From positions 1 to 64,000 of the forward strand of contig OMXX01000006.1 in assembly GCA_900315105.1 (NCBI GenBank): DNA of 64,000 nucleotides, written 5' to 3'. The notes under the pieces were generated by a model, which saw nothing but the letters and a program-made list of their open reading frames with translations, ran no database searches and was not told the origin of the DNA. Shown here piece by piece: positions 40,930-49,572 of this stretch. The translations under genes and the position numbers were made by a program. Position 1 is the first letter of the stretch, and every line of letters starts with the position of its first letter. This DNA comes from an uncultured Prevotellaceae bacterium. GTDB lineage: Bacteria; Bacteroidota; Bacteroidia; Bacteroidales; Bacteroidaceae.

Positions 40930-42708
40930 ATGTCAAACTTTAAAAATGTACAGCCACTTGCAGATTTCGACTGGGAGCAGTTCGAGAATGGTGGTAGCAC
41001 AACAGTATCAAAGGAGGAGCAGACTGCCTCTTATGATTCAACTCTTAACAAGGTGTCTGAGCATCAGGTAGTCGACGGTACAGTAATTTCTGTAGATAAG
41101 AAGGAAGTTATTGTTAACATCGGTTACAAGAGCGATGGTATCATCGCAGCAAGCGAATTCCGTTACAACCCAGACCTCAAGGTAGGTGACGTTGTAGAGG
41201 TTTACGTTGAGAATCAGGAAGACAAGAAGGGTCAGCTGATCCTTTCTCACAAGAAGGCTCGCCTCAGCAAGTCTTGGGAGCGTGTTAACGCTGCTCTTGA
41301 TAATGAGGAGGTCGTTCAGGGTTACATCAAGTGCCGCACTAAGGGTGGTATGATCGTTGACGTATTCGGCATCGAGGCATTCCTTCCAGGCAGCCAGATT
41401 GACGTACATCCAATACGTGACTACGACGTATTCGTAGGCAAGACAATGGAGTTCAAGATTGTTAAGATCAATCAGGAGTTCCGCAATGTTGTTGTTTCTC
41501 ACAAGGCACTCATCGAGGCAGAGCTCGAGGCTCAGCGCAAGGAGATCATCTCTAAGCTTGAGAAGGGTCAGGTTCTCGAGGGTACTGTTAAGAATATCAC
41601 ATCTTACGGTGTATTCGTTGACCTCGGTGGTGTTGACGGACTCATCCACATCACAGACCTCTCTTGGGGCCGCGTAAGCGATCCACACGAGGTTGTTGCT
41701 CTCGACGACAAGATCAACGTTGTTATCATCGACTTCGATGAGGAGAAGAAGCGTATCGCTCTTGGTCTCAAGCAGCTCACCCCACACCCATGGGATGCTC
41801 TTGACCCTAACATCCAGGTTGGTGACCACATCAAGGGTAAGGTTGTCGTTATCGCTGACTACGGTGCATTCGTTGAGGTTGCTCCTGGCGTAGAGGGTCT
41901 GATCCACGTATCAGAGATGTCTTGGAGCCAGCACCTCCGTTCAGCACAGGAGTTCCTTCACGTTGGTGACGAGGTTGAGGCAGTTATCCTCACACTCGAC
42001 CGCGACGAGCGCAAGATGTCTCTCGGTATCAAGCAGCTCAAGGAAGATCCATGGGAGGCTATCGAGAAAAAGTACCCTGTAGGTTCTAAGCACAATGCTA
42101 AGGTTCGTAACTTCACTAACTTCGGTATCTTCGTAGAGCTCGAGGAGGGTGTTGACGGACTTATCCATATCTCTGACCTCTCTTGGACAAAGAAGGTAAA
42201 GCATCCTTCTGAGTTCACACGCGTAGGTGAGCCTATCGACGTTGTTGTTCTTGACATCGACAAGGAGAACCGTCGTCTCTCTCTCGGTCACAAGCAGCTC
42301 GAGGAGAATCCTTGGGATACTTACGAGACAATCTACACGCCTGGTTCTGTTCACACAGGTAAGATTGCTGAGAAGATGGAGCGTGGTTCAGTTATCCTTC
42401 TCAACGAGGGTGGTGAGGGCTTCGCTACACCAAAGCACCTCGTTAAGGAAGACGGTACTGAAGCACAGGTTGGTGAGGAGCTCGAGTTCAAGGTAATCGA
42501 GTTCGTTAAGGATACAAAGCGTATCATCCTCTCTCACTCTCGTACATTCGAGGCTGAGCGCGAGGAAGAGAAGAAGCCAGCTCGCAAGCCACGTAACACA
42601 GCTAAGAAGGAGGATGCAGCAAACATCCAGAACGTTGCTGCTGCTCAGTCACTCGGTGACTTCGACGCACTTGCTGCTCTCAAGGCTAAGATGGAGAAGG
42701 GCGAGTAA
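40930..42708 (+). CDS. rpsA: 30S ribosomal protein S1
   Basis: A large ribosomal RNA- and mRNA-binding protein that helps initiate translation, important in a genome almost lacking Shine-Dalgarno sites. The 592 residues hold six S1 (OB-fold) repeats; the clearest are GVFVDLGGVDGLIHITDLSW, GAFVEVAPGVEGLIHVSEMSW (written here within family limits) and GIFVELEEGVDGLIHIS. The C-terminus is Lys/Arg-rich (KKPARKPRNTAKKED). It has a perfect promoter and terminator, and codon use is strongly biased, as expected for high expression. It is a single gene unit. Confidence 0.96.
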   Translation: MSNFKNVQPLADFDWEQFENGGSTTVSKEEQTASYDSTLNKVSEHQVVDGTVISVDKKEVIVNIGYKSDGIIAASEFRYNPDLKVGDVVEVYVENQEDKKGQLILSHKKARLSKSWERVNAALDNEEVVQGYIKCRTKGGMIVDVFGIEAFLPGSQIDVHPIRDYDVFVGKTMEFKIVKINQEFRNVVVSHKALIEAELEAQRKEIISKLEKGQVLEGTVKNITSYGVFVDLGGVDGLIHITDLSWGRVSDPHEVVALDDKINVVIIDFDEEKKRIALGLKQLTPHPWDALDPNIQVGDHIKGKVVVIADYGAFVEVAPGVEGLIHVSEMSWSQHLRSAQEFLHVGDEVEAVILTLDRDERKMSLGIKQLKEDPWEAIEKKYPVGSKHNAKVRNFTNFGIFVELEEGVDGLIHISDLSWTKKVKHPSEFTRVGEPIDVVVLDIDKENRRLSLGHKQLEENPWDTYETIYTPGSVHTGKIAEKMERGSVILLNEGGEGFATPKHLVKEDGTEAQVGEELEFKVIEFVKDTKRIILSHSRTFEAEREEEKKPARKPRNTAKKEDAANIQNVAAAQSLGDFDALAALKAKMEKGE

Positions 42709-42732
42709 TCTCCCTTTGAAATAAATAATGCC

Positions 42733-42770
42733 AATGCCGCTTATGGTTTTTACCGTAAGCGGCATTTTTT
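42733..42770 (+). terminator. Intrinsic terminator of rpsA
   Basis: Stem AATGCCGCTTA/TAAGCGGCATT followed by T residues. Confidence 0.88.
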
Positions 42771-42800
42771 ATTCATATTAAACTATTTGTGAGAGCTTTT

Positions 42801-42832
42801 TTTGCAGAAATAAAATACTTTTATTATCTTTG
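42801..42832 (+). promoter_or_regulatory. Promoter of the PP2C phosphatase gene
   Basis: TTTG (42801-42804), 20 bp, TATCTTTG (42825-42832), 46 bp before the start codon. Confidence 0.7.
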
Positions 42833-42878
42833 TGCCGAAAATATTGATAGCAAGTTCCTTCTTACTCATTGCTTAGTC

Positions 42879-44705
42879 ATGAAAAAGAATAAGAAACATA
42901 AGAAATTCAGGCTTTTCTCGTCTCTTTCCTTCCGTATCAATATGGTGCTGATCATCATATTGGTTATAGTGGGATGGCTGTTTATCCGTAGTGTCACGTT
43001 TGGTGTGAGTCTTGTGACCAATGGTAACCGCCAGATCAATATGAGCAGGATGATTACGGCCTCTATTGATAACCGTTTGAATCATATAGAGAACGTGATG
43101 AAGACCGGTGCGCTTGTGGCTTTGCAGAAACGCATGACTGAGAATAACTCCACTATTTTCCGAGACAGTCTTGGTAAGATGGATCAGATTGATACCGTCT
43201 ATCTTTCCACAAATAAACTTGCAGAGGTTGAGGCTGTTAAGAAATGTCTGGCTCGTGTTGATTCAAGTGGGGTAGGTATGTGGAGCGAGCCTTATCTTGT
43301 TGAAAAGGATAGCACCAAGGTGCCTGTGGTTAGTTTTATCACACCATTGAAGAACTCACGCGGAAATATATATTCTTCACTTTGTGCCAATGTTAGGCTC
43401 GACTGGCTTGATGAACTTGCACGTAGGGAAGTCGGGCATGAGAGTGGGGCAAAGGTTTCTGTCATAACAGGTAATGATATCTATGTATATTATACCGACA
43501 GCGACAGGATAATGAAAAACGCAAAGAACTATCCTGCGGACTTTGAAAACAATGGTGAGAATGTAGCGTTGCAGGTATATTCGAACATTCAGGAATTCAT
43601 GCTTCGTAGTGGAAATGCCTATGTTAAAGCTACAGGATGGCGAGTGGTATGCGATGTGCCTTTGCGTGACGATACCGTGCTCCTCAAGGCTGTGACGGGC
43701 ATATCTATCTTTACGCTTCTTCTGCTGTTCTTTGTTATCATACTGGCTATTGTGATAACCGTAAACTGGCAGTTGCGCCCTCTTGGCAAGATAGCAGATG
43801 CTACAGATGCTATTGCTCAGGGAAAATTCGACACTCAGTTGCCTAAGGTGAAAGGACATTCTGACATAGCGCATCTGCGTGATTCCTTTGTCTCTATGCA
43901 GCAGGAACTGGCAAGGTATATTGAAGACCTGCGTGCTACGACTGAGAAGAAAGCCAATATGGAGCGTGATCTCCATATCGCAGCAAAGATTCAGCAGGGT
44001 ATGCTTCTCAAGGTGTTCCCAGCCTTCCCAGGACGTGAGGATATCGATATCTACGGAATGCAGAGGGCTGCAAAGGAGGTCGGTGGTGATATCTTCGATT
44101 TCCTTATGCGTGATGATAGGCTTTATTTCCTCATAGGCGATGTTTCGGGCAAGGGTGTTCCTGCATCTTTGTTCATGACTGTTGTCGGACATCTCTTCCG
44201 CAATGTTGCCCGTTACAGCACTAGTGCATCTATTATTGTAGAGGCTATCAATAACGGACTTGCCGAAGGTAATGACGAGGATATGTTCTGTACTCTCTTC
44301 TGCGGTGTGCTTGATATGCAGACGGGTAGAGTAGAGTTTTGTAATGCCGGTCATAATCCTCCTATCTGGATTCATGAGGGTAATACCTCCTTTATGCATC
44401 CAGAGGTAAATCTTCCTACAGGTGTGCTTGGCGACTTTGAATATAAATCAGAAGAGATACAGCTCTCTGAAGGTGATGCTCTGTTCCTTTATACCGATGG
44501 TGTAACTGAGGCAGAGAATAGTCAGAAGGCTCTCTTTGGTGATGCTTCTACGCTCGCTATGGTAGATCTGCTGAAGGATGTGCCTATGATGGATATGGCT
44601 GATGGCGTTGTCGATGCTGTCAGACGATTCGTTGACGACTATGAGCAAAGCGATGACCTCACCATGCTATGTCTAAGGTGGAGAGGGAAGAAGACTATTG
44701 GTTAG
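42879..44705 (+). CDS. Membrane PP2C/SpoIIE-type serine phosphatase with HAMP
   Basis: A signalling phosphatase that would dephosphorylate a Ser/Thr-phosphorylated regulator, typically an anti-sigma-factor antagonist. The 608 residues have a first membrane segment (about 20-42), an extracytoplasmic sensor domain, a second membrane segment near 272-296, a HAMP domain (WQLRPLGKIADATDAIAQG), a coiled linker and a SpoIIE domain with AAKEVGGDIFDFL, IGDVSGKGVPASLFM, NAGHNPPIW and LFLYTDGVTEA, so the metal-binding aspartates are present. The start MKKNKKHKK was chosen from the promoter position and the membrane segment. No partner STAS or anti-sigma gene is nearby. Confidence 0.88.
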   Translation: MKKNKKHKKFRLFSSLSFRINMVLIIILVIVGWLFIRSVTFGVSLVTNGNRQINMSRMITASIDNRLNHIENVMKTGALVALQKRMTENNSTIFRDSLGKMDQIDTVYLSTNKLAEVEAVKKCLARVDSSGVGMWSEPYLVEKDSTKVPVVSFITPLKNSRGNIYSSLCANVRLDWLDELARREVGHESGAKVSVITGNDIYVYYTDSDRIMKNAKNYPADFENNGENVALQVYSNIQEFMLRSGNAYVKATGWRVVCDVPLRDDTVLLKAVTGISIFTLLLLFFVIILAIVITVNWQLRPLGKIADATDAIAQGKFDTQLPKVKGHSDIAHLRDSFVSMQQELARYIEDLRATTEKKANMERDLHIAAKIQQGMLLKVFPAFPGREDIDIYGMQRAAKEVGGDIFDFLMRDDRLYFLIGDVSGKGVPASLFMTVVGHLFRNVARYSTSASIIVEAINNGLAEGNDEDMFCTLFCGVLDMQTGRVEFCNAGHNPPIWIHEGNTSFMHPEVNLPTGVLGDFEYKSEEIQLSEGDALFLYTDGVTEAENSQKALFGDASTLAMVDLLKDVPMMDMADGVVDAVRRFVDDYEQSDDLTMLCLRWRGKKTIG

Positions 44706-44728
44706 TGTTTAGTGGTTAGTGTTTAGTG
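44701..44728. repeat. Heptad repeat at the phosphatase stop codon
   Basis: Four 7-bp units alternating GTTAGTG and TTTAGTG. The first contains the gene's stop codon. Confidence 0.7.
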
Positions 44729-44761
44729 TTTTTGAGTAAATCTCAAGATTTTTTGATATTT

Positions 44762-44926
44762 TCATAAATGATATGAAACAAGTAAAATGACCTTTTTGCC
44801 GTTACGGGTAAAAAGGCCATTTTCGTATGGTTGTAAAACCTCGTCTATTGGAATATGCGAATCTTCATATCCCCTTAGAATCATTTTTACTGTTGTGAGC
44901 AAATCCATTTTTATTTTTGTTGCCAT
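44762..44926 (-). CDS. Possible 54-residue protein
   Basis: A short frame encoding MATKIKMDLLTTVK to LLVSYHL. A TATCTTTG motif lies about 30 bp upstream on the minus strand, and the composition is protein-like. Against it, a hairpin that looks like a bidirectional terminator (44788-44817) lies inside the frame. No family is recognised. Confidence 0.3.
   Translation of the reverse strand: MATKIKMDLLTTVKMILRGYEDSHIPIDEVLQPYENGLFTRNGKKVILLVSYHL
44788..44817. terminator. Likely bidirectional terminator
   Basis: Stem GACCTTTTTGCCG pairs with CGGGTAAAAAGGCC around a TTA loop, flanked by A and T runs on both sides. It would end the phosphatase transcript. Confidence 0.45.
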
Positions 44927-45085
44927 AGTTCTATAAGTATTTAAGTTTTATGCTACAAAGATAAAGTGTAAATATGCCAAATAGTGGCAGAGGAATAAGA
45001 AAAATGCTGTTCCCGTTTTTTTTGACTATAGATTTTAAGGATTTTATGAATAATGCCATAAGGATATAGATAAATTTTCCATTAT

Positions 45086-45138
45086 CAAAACCAGAAGGGT
45101 AGGTATCACGCAATGTGATACCTACCCTTCTGGTTTTG
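45086..45138. repeat. Perfect 24-bp inverted repeat with 5-nt loop
   Basis: The arms 45086-45109 (starting CAAAACCAGAAGG) and 45115-45138 are exact reverse complements around GCAAT. No coding sequence overlaps it convincingly. It could be a terminator, a recombination or replication structure, or a transposon remnant. Confidence 0.85.
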
Positions 45139-45251
45139 GTGCGACTTTTGGGCGTATAGTACATTTTTATTGTAATTGTAATTATTGTAATACCTCATGT
45201 TTTTGTAATGTAGGGATTATACATTGAAAAAAAACTGGAAGAATTTAAATA

Positions 45252-45431
45252 GGGGGGTGCACTTTTGCCTATTTTTACCCTTTTGCTTGCTGATTATAAG
45301 TAATTTACGTTGCGTGTACCCCCCCTAAATCTTTCTTTCCATAGGTGCACTTTGATGGGGTGGGGTACACGCTTTGTTATCTCTTGACTGTCAGGGTATT
45401 ATGTCTAAAAATGGACAAAAGTGCACCCCCC
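45252..45431. repeat. Nested inverted repeats with C/G runs
   Basis: The outer arms GGGGGGTGCACTTTTG (45252-45267) and its exact complement (45416-45431) enclose inner arms GCGTGTACCCC (45312-45322) and GGGGTACACGC (45362-45372). No gene is seen inside. Confidence 0.8.
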
Positions 45432-45498
45432 TCTCGCAAAACTCTCAAGAAAAATCATTCTGAACACGGGAATCACGAAAAGATACTTCCCTCTCACC

Positions 45499-45619
45499 TC
45501 CGTTTCAGGTCCGTTATAAGTCCGTTTCAAGTCCGTTCCATTGGCTGGGAGAAAATGGGACTTACATGGGATTTGCTTGGGAATCACTTGGGAATCACAA
45601 AGGGAATTATAAAGGGATT
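45499..45619. repeat. Compound array of 11-bp units
   Basis: Four units of TCCGTTTCAAG type (45499-45542), a linker unit, then units with TGGGA in register at 45556, 45567, 45578 and 45589, ending in two units stretched to 12 bp. The TCCGTT units are the reverse complement of the GGACTTGAAAC type seen at 20785 and 61758. It lies downstream of nth on the convergent side. Confidence 0.85.
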
Positions 45620-45656
45620 GGAGGCATCATATTTTCCCCAAACAGATTATTTGTAA

Positions 45657-46304
45657 TTACTTTAGTTTGCTGTTCTCTAATAGTTTTGGACAGATTTCAT
45701 CAAAAGGGCATTTGTCGCATTTAGGCTTGAGGCTTGTGCAGATGTATCTGCCGTGGAGGAGAAGCCAATGGTGAGCATCGGGGATGTCCTCTTCCGGGAT
45801 ATGTTTCTTTAGTTCTAACTCTACCTTGTATGGATTGTTGTCGGTCTTGCGTACTAAGCCCAAACGATGTGATACTCGGTAGATGTGGGTATCAACTGCC
45901 ATAGCGGCTTTGCCGAATGCCACCGCTTGTATCACGTTGGCGGTCTTTCTTCCCACGCCCGGAAGGCGGAGCAGTAAATCCATATCCGAAGGTATTTCTC
46001 CGTCATATTCATTTACGATTATGCGTGCTGCCTCTATGAGATGATGTGCCTTTGCATTAGGATAGGAGATGCTTTTGATATACTCGAATATCTCTGCCTC
46101 GTCGGCATTTGCCATATCCTCTACCGTTGGGTAATCGTGAAAGAGTGCCGGCGTTACCATATTCACACGCTTGTCCGTGCATTGCGCAGAGAGTACTACA
46201 GCCACGAGAAGTTGGTATGTTGTCTGGAACTCCAATTCTGTGGTTGGACGTGGCTGTTGACGGAAATAGTCAAGGATCTGGTTGAAACGCTCGGACTTGG
46301 TCAT
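45657..46304 (-). CDS. nth: Endonuclease III
   Basis: A base-excision-repair glycosylase/AP lyase removing oxidised pyrimidines. The 215 residues carry the helix-hairpin-helix LPGVGRKTA (114-122) with catalytic Lys120 and Asp138, and the 4Fe-4S cluster cysteines 189, 196, 199 and 205 with spacing C-x6-C-x2-C-x5-C. The start overlaps the stop of the glycosyltransferase gene by 4 bp, placing it last in the mtaB-GT2-nth operon. Confidence 0.95.
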   Translation of the reverse strand: MTKSERFNQILDYFRQQPRPTTELEFQTTYQLLVAVVLSAQCTDKRVNMVTPALFHDYPTVEDMANADEAEIFEYIKSISYPNAKAHHLIEAARIIVNEYDGEIPSDMDLLLRLPGVGRKTANVIQAVAFGKAAMAVDTHIYRVSHRLGLVRKTDNNPYKVELELKKHIPEEDIPDAHHWLLLHGRYICTSLKPKCDKCPFDEICPKLLENSKLK

Positions 46305-47326
46305 TCTTTATTTAATAATTTAATAAATGTCTTCTTCCCTTTAGCATAATACTGCCAGAGAATACTTTTCGAGATACGTTCAGGGATGTTGTCTGTCTTT
46401 TTGTTGGCTTGTATCTTCTGTCTGTCAGAATCGAAGTCATGCTTCCAACGGGAAAACTCCTTTCTTGCTTTATATACAGCCTTGAAATCTCCCCAACTCC
46501 TACCGAGGATAAGCATCTGGAATGCGGCAAGCCAGTCGAGGAAGAAGCGTACGCGCATAACATGGGATAGCTCGTTGTCTGGCAGGTTCTTGTATAGCAT
46601 CGTGAGGTTATTGCGGAAGTTAAGGAATGTCTTGCGAGGATTCCCCTTTGGCAGAGTTCCACCGCCAAGATGATATGCTATGCTATCGCTAATGCAGAAA
46701 ATCTTCCTACCCATAAGGCGCAGTCGCCAACAGAGATCAATCTCCTCGCTATGGGCAAAGAAACGACCATCAAGTCCTCCGGCTGCCCAATAGTCATTTG
46801 AACGAATCATCATGCAAGCGCCTGTTGCCCAGAGGATTTCGTGATTGCCGTCATATTGTCCGTTGTCTTTCTCTACAGTCTCGAAAATTCTTCCCTTGCA
46901 GAAAGGATAGCCGTATTTGTCAAGGAAACCTCCTGCTGCCCCAGCATATTCAAATCTGTCTCTTTCTTTTATTGCGTGAAGCTTTGGCTGACAAGCACAT
47001 GCCTCTGGGTGAGAATCCATGAAAGAGAGTAGGGGAGTGAGCCAGCCTTCGGGTACATCGACATCAGAATTGAGAAGAACATAATACTCGCTATCCACTT
47101 GTTGCAAGGCGCGATTATATCCTTCTGCAAAACCGTAGTTCCTATCAAGAATGATAGTGCGGATGTCTGGAAAATCCTCTGCCAACATCTTTAGGGAATC
47201 ATCTGTTGAGGCATTGTCGGCAATAATGATTTCTGCCTCTGGAGTATTCCTGATGACGGTTGGGAGGTAGGTGCGCATCATGTGCGCTCCATTCCAGTTG
47301 AGTATGACGATGGCTACTCTTTTCAT
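46301..47326 (-). CDS. Family 2 glycosyltransferase
   Basis: A 341-residue GT-A fold transferase (rhamnosyltransferase-like) that would add a sugar to a surface glycan from a nucleotide sugar. It has VAIVILNWNGAHMMRTYLP at the N-terminus, IIIADNASTDDSL, NYGFAEGYNRAL, and the DXD-equivalent LLNSDVDVPEGW. The C-terminal third is basic and lacks a clear membrane anchor. It overlaps mtaB upstream and nth downstream by 4 bp each, showing translational coupling in one operon. The acceptor is unknown. Confidence 0.88.
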   Translation of the reverse strand: MKRVAIVILNWNGAHMMRTYLPTVIRNTPEAEIIIADNASTDDSLKMLAEDFPDIRTIILDRNYGFAEGYNRALQQVDSEYYVLLNSDVDVPEGWLTPLLSFMDSHPEACACQPKLHAIKERDRFEYAGAAGGFLDKYGYPFCKGRIFETVEKDNGQYDGNHEILWATGACMMIRSNDYWAAGGLDGRFFAHSEEIDLCWRLRLMGRKIFCISDSIAYHLGGGTLPKGNPRKTFLNFRNNLTMLYKNLPDNELSHVMRVRFFLDWLAAFQMLILGRSWGDFKAVYKARKEFSRWKHDFDSDRQKIQANKKTDNIPERISKSILWQYYAKGKKTFIKLLNKE

Positions 47327-48669
47327 ATCACCTCACAGATTAATGCGGATTTGTCTCTGTTGAATCCTGTCAGTCTTATGCGCAAGATCTCATTGTCGTA
47401 TTCTTCCTTTGCCTTGCTTGCTGGAAGTTCCACGCGGATATAGTTTGCTGTAAAACCGTGCATTGCTTTGCCACGAGGAGCTTTCTCAAACAGTACCTCA
47501 GCCTCTGTTCCTATGTATTTTGCGTAAAAATCCTGTGTCTTCTTCTCGGACAGGTCGAGCAATCGCTGACTGCGCAGTTTTTTGTCCTGAGCGCTTACCA
47601 CGTATGGAATCTTCAAGGCTGCAGTACCAGGGCGCTCAGAATATGGGAATACGTGAAGCTGAGTGACTGGCAGTTCGTTAAGGAGATTGTATGTCTCCTC
47701 GAAATACTCTGGAGTCTCGCCACGAGTGCCCACCATTACGTCTATGCCAAGGAATGCATCGGGCATGAGTTGCTTGATGAGGCGTATCTTCTCTGCAAAG
47801 AGTGCCGAGTCATAGTGGCGATGCATCAGCTTCAGTACGGAGTCAGAACCGCTCTGGAGAGGTATGTGGAAATGAGGCATGAAAGCACGACTCTTGGCAC
47901 AATACTCTATCAGTTCCTCGTCGATAAGGTCTGGTTCTAAGCTTGAAATGCGATAGCGCTTTATCTCCTCGATGTTGTCAAGAGCCTTTACAAGGTCAAT
48001 GAAACGTTCACCTGTTGTCTGACCGAAATCGCCTATATTAACACCTGTGATGACAATCTCCTTGCCACCTTCGGCGGCAGCCTTACGTGCTTGTTCTACC
48101 AGACTATCGATGCTTGGATTGCGTGAGTTTCCACGTGCGAAAGGTATTGTGCAGTATGTGCAGAAGTAGTTGCAACCATCCTGTACCTTGAGGAAATAGC
48201 GTGTGCGGTTACCTCGTGAGCATGAGTGCTGGAAGGTTTTTATCTCCTTTGTTTTGACTGCATGATATTCCGCTATATTATCATCGGATTTATGATTTAT
48301 ACCGCTCCATGCGTTTGAGAGGTAGTCTATGAGATTTGCTTTCTCGTTACTTCCAAGTACAAGACTGACACCTTCAATCTTTGCAACCGTCTCGGCTTCA
48401 AGTTGGGCATAGCATCCTGTCACTACGACGAATGCCCCAGGATTCTGCTTCACCATCTTACGGATAGCCTGACGGCATTTGCTGTCTGCCACCTCTGTTA
48501 CCGAACAGGTGTTGATAAGGCAGATATCAGCTTTTTCTCCTTTCTCAACGGTACGCACACCCATGTCCTGAAGCATCTGCCCAAAGGTGGATGTTTCGGA
48601 AAAGTTGAGCTTACAGCCTAATGTGTAATATGCGGCGGTCTTACCTTGAAAAGCGGAAGTATCAATCAT
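47323..48669 (-). CDS. mtaB: tRNA threonylcarbamoyladenosine methylthiotransferase
   Basis: A radical-SAM methylthiotransferase that converts t6A37 to ms2t6A in tRNAs reading ANN codons. The 448 residues carry the UPF0004 cluster cysteines 19, 55 and 86 and the radical-SAM cluster CNYFCTYC (Cys166, Cys170, Cys173), with a C-terminal TRAM-like segment. MtaB rather than MiaB is indicated by GCKLN and DGCNYFCTYCTIPFARG context. It is first in the operon with GT2 and nth, with a promoter motif at 48711-48718. Confidence 0.9.
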   Translation of the reverse strand: MIDTSAFQGKTAAYYTLGCKLNFSETSTFGQMLQDMGVRTVEKGEKADICLINTCSVTEVADSKCRQAIRKMVKQNPGAFVVVTGCYAQLEAETVAKIEGVSLVLGSNEKANLIDYLSNAWSGINHKSDDNIAEYHAVKTKEIKTFQHSCSRGNRTRYFLKVQDGCNYFCTYCTIPFARGNSRNPSIDSLVEQARKAAAEGGKEIVITGVNIGDFGQTTGERFIDLVKALDNIEEIKRYRISSLEPDLIDEELIEYCAKSRAFMPHFHIPLQSGSDSVLKLMHRHYDSALFAEKIRLIKQLMPDAFLGIDVMVGTRGETPEYFEETYNLLNELPVTQLHVFPYSERPGTAALKIPYVVSAQDKKLRSQRLLDLSEKKTQDFYAKYIGTEAEVLFEKAPRGKAMHGFTANYIRVELPASKAKEEYDNEILRIRLTGFNRDKSALICEVI

Positions 48670-48710
48670 TCTTTATACCTTATATATAATAAGAAATTCC
48701 TTTTTGAATG

Positions 48711-48718
48711 CAAAGGTA
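48711..48718 (-). promoter_or_regulatory. -7 promoter element of the mtaB operon
   Basis: TACCTTTG on the minus strand, 41 bp before the mtaB start. Confidence 0.65.
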
Positions 48719-48975
48719 AGAAATAAAAATTACAATTAAGAAGAAATTTGATTATTTGTAGTGTAACTGTTCACAGATTCTATATTTTCATGGAATAAAA
48801 AAATGTGTGCGCAAACACCTTAAAAGTGTTAAAAAACCACTTTTTTTCGGTTAAAGTAAAACTTTAACGTTTATTTACAATTTGTAAATGCTAGAAAATC
48901 AAATAGTTGCAAAAAAGTTACAAAAATAGGGTAAAAAAAATCGTAAAAAAATGTTGTTGGTATTGAAAAAATACT

Positions 48976-48983
48976 TACCTTTG
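48976..48983 (+). promoter_or_regulatory. -7 promoter element of the 49035 lipoprotein
   Basis: TACCTTTG followed by CAG, 51 bp before the start codon. Confidence 0.6.
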
Positions 48984-49034
48984 CAGTGTTTTAATAAACA
49001 AAGATTGTTTTACAGTTTTAAAAAAGCAAAGAAA

Positions 49035-49193
49035 ATGAAGAAATTAGTTTTTATGTTCGTAGCTATGGCTGCAATCTCTTTCGCATCTTGCGGTGGTGAA
49101 AACAAGAATACTGAGGCTCCAGTAGAGGATTCTATCCAGAATGATTCTGTTGCTAATGATTCTGTTGCTGGTGATAGCACAAACGCTCAGTAA
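49035..49193 (+). CDS. Tiny lipoprotein
   Basis: A 52-residue lipoprotein: signal MKKLVFMFVAMAAISF, lipobox FASC, and a short mature tail with repeats of NDSVA (IQNDSVANDSVAGDS). No domain is present. The start was chosen at the signal peptide; an upstream in-frame ATG at 48951 precedes the promoter. A strong terminator follows, so it is a single-gene unit and probably well expressed. The function is unknown. Confidence 0.75.
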   Translation: MKKLVFMFVAMAAISFASCGGENKNTEAPVEDSIQNDSVANDSVAGDSTNAQ

Positions 49194-49222
49194 GCTTAAC
49201 TACAGAACAGTAAAAAGAGATG

Positions 49223-49262
49223 ACGCCGGAACGATGTTGACATCGTGCCGGCGTTTTTTTTC
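49223..49262 (+). terminator. Intrinsic terminator
   Basis: ACGCCGG..ACGATG pairs with CATCGT..CCGGCGT around a TTGA loop, followed by eight T residues. Confidence 0.88.
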
Positions 49263-49297
49263 TTATGGATGTTTTATAATTATTGATTAGTAAAACG

Positions 49298-49492
49298 ATG
49301 AATCGTAATATATTTCCTTGGGCTGTTTTCCTCAATATTATTATTGCAGTATGCCTAAGCTCGTGTATTTCAAGAAATTCGGAGAACGCTTCGAATGATG
49401 AAGAACTTGGTGATACCGTACCTGCTTCAGAGTTCTCGGTTGTAGAAGATACAGCTTCAGCTACCGTAAATGATACGATTGTAAAGAAATAG
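49298..49492 (+). CDS. Small lipoprotein
   Basis: A 64-residue lipoprotein starting MNRNIFPWAVFLNIIIAVC with an LSSC lipobox and an acidic Ser/Thr-rich tail containing DTVPASEF and VNDTIV. It resembles the preceding lipoprotein in layout and composition (short signal, then repeats of D-S/T-V/A), suggesting an old duplication. The promoter is not clear. It ends at the bidirectional hairpin before the ABC-F gene. Confidence 0.6.
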   Translation: MNRNIFPWAVFLNIIIAVCLSSCISRNSENASNDEELGDTVPASEFSVVEDTASATVNDTIVKK

Positions 49493-49516
49493 GGTAAGAC
49501 AATAATTAGGAAAAGA

Positions 49517-49562
49517 ATAACTCCGTCATATTTGCTATGATAAGCAGGTATGACGGAGTTAT
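49517..49562. terminator. Bidirectional terminator between convergent genes
   Basis: Stem ATAACTCCGTCATA/TATGACGGAGTTAT with an inner TGCT/AGCA pairing. Confidence 0.75.
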
Positions 49563-49572
49563 GTATAAAAAG

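Larger units (their letters stand above)
48670..49034. other. AT-rich divergent intergenic region
   Basis: Contains the leftward mtaB promoter and the rightward promoter of the small lipoprotein. Nothing else recognisable. Confidence 0.6.

Noticed and set aside
41038..41907. Minus-strand frame opposite rpsA
   Set aside because: Caused by biased codons of a highly expressed gene; no start signals or homology pattern.
43377..44399. Long minus-strand frame opposite the PP2C phosphatase
   Set aside because: Shadow; all SpoIIE motifs are on the plus strand.
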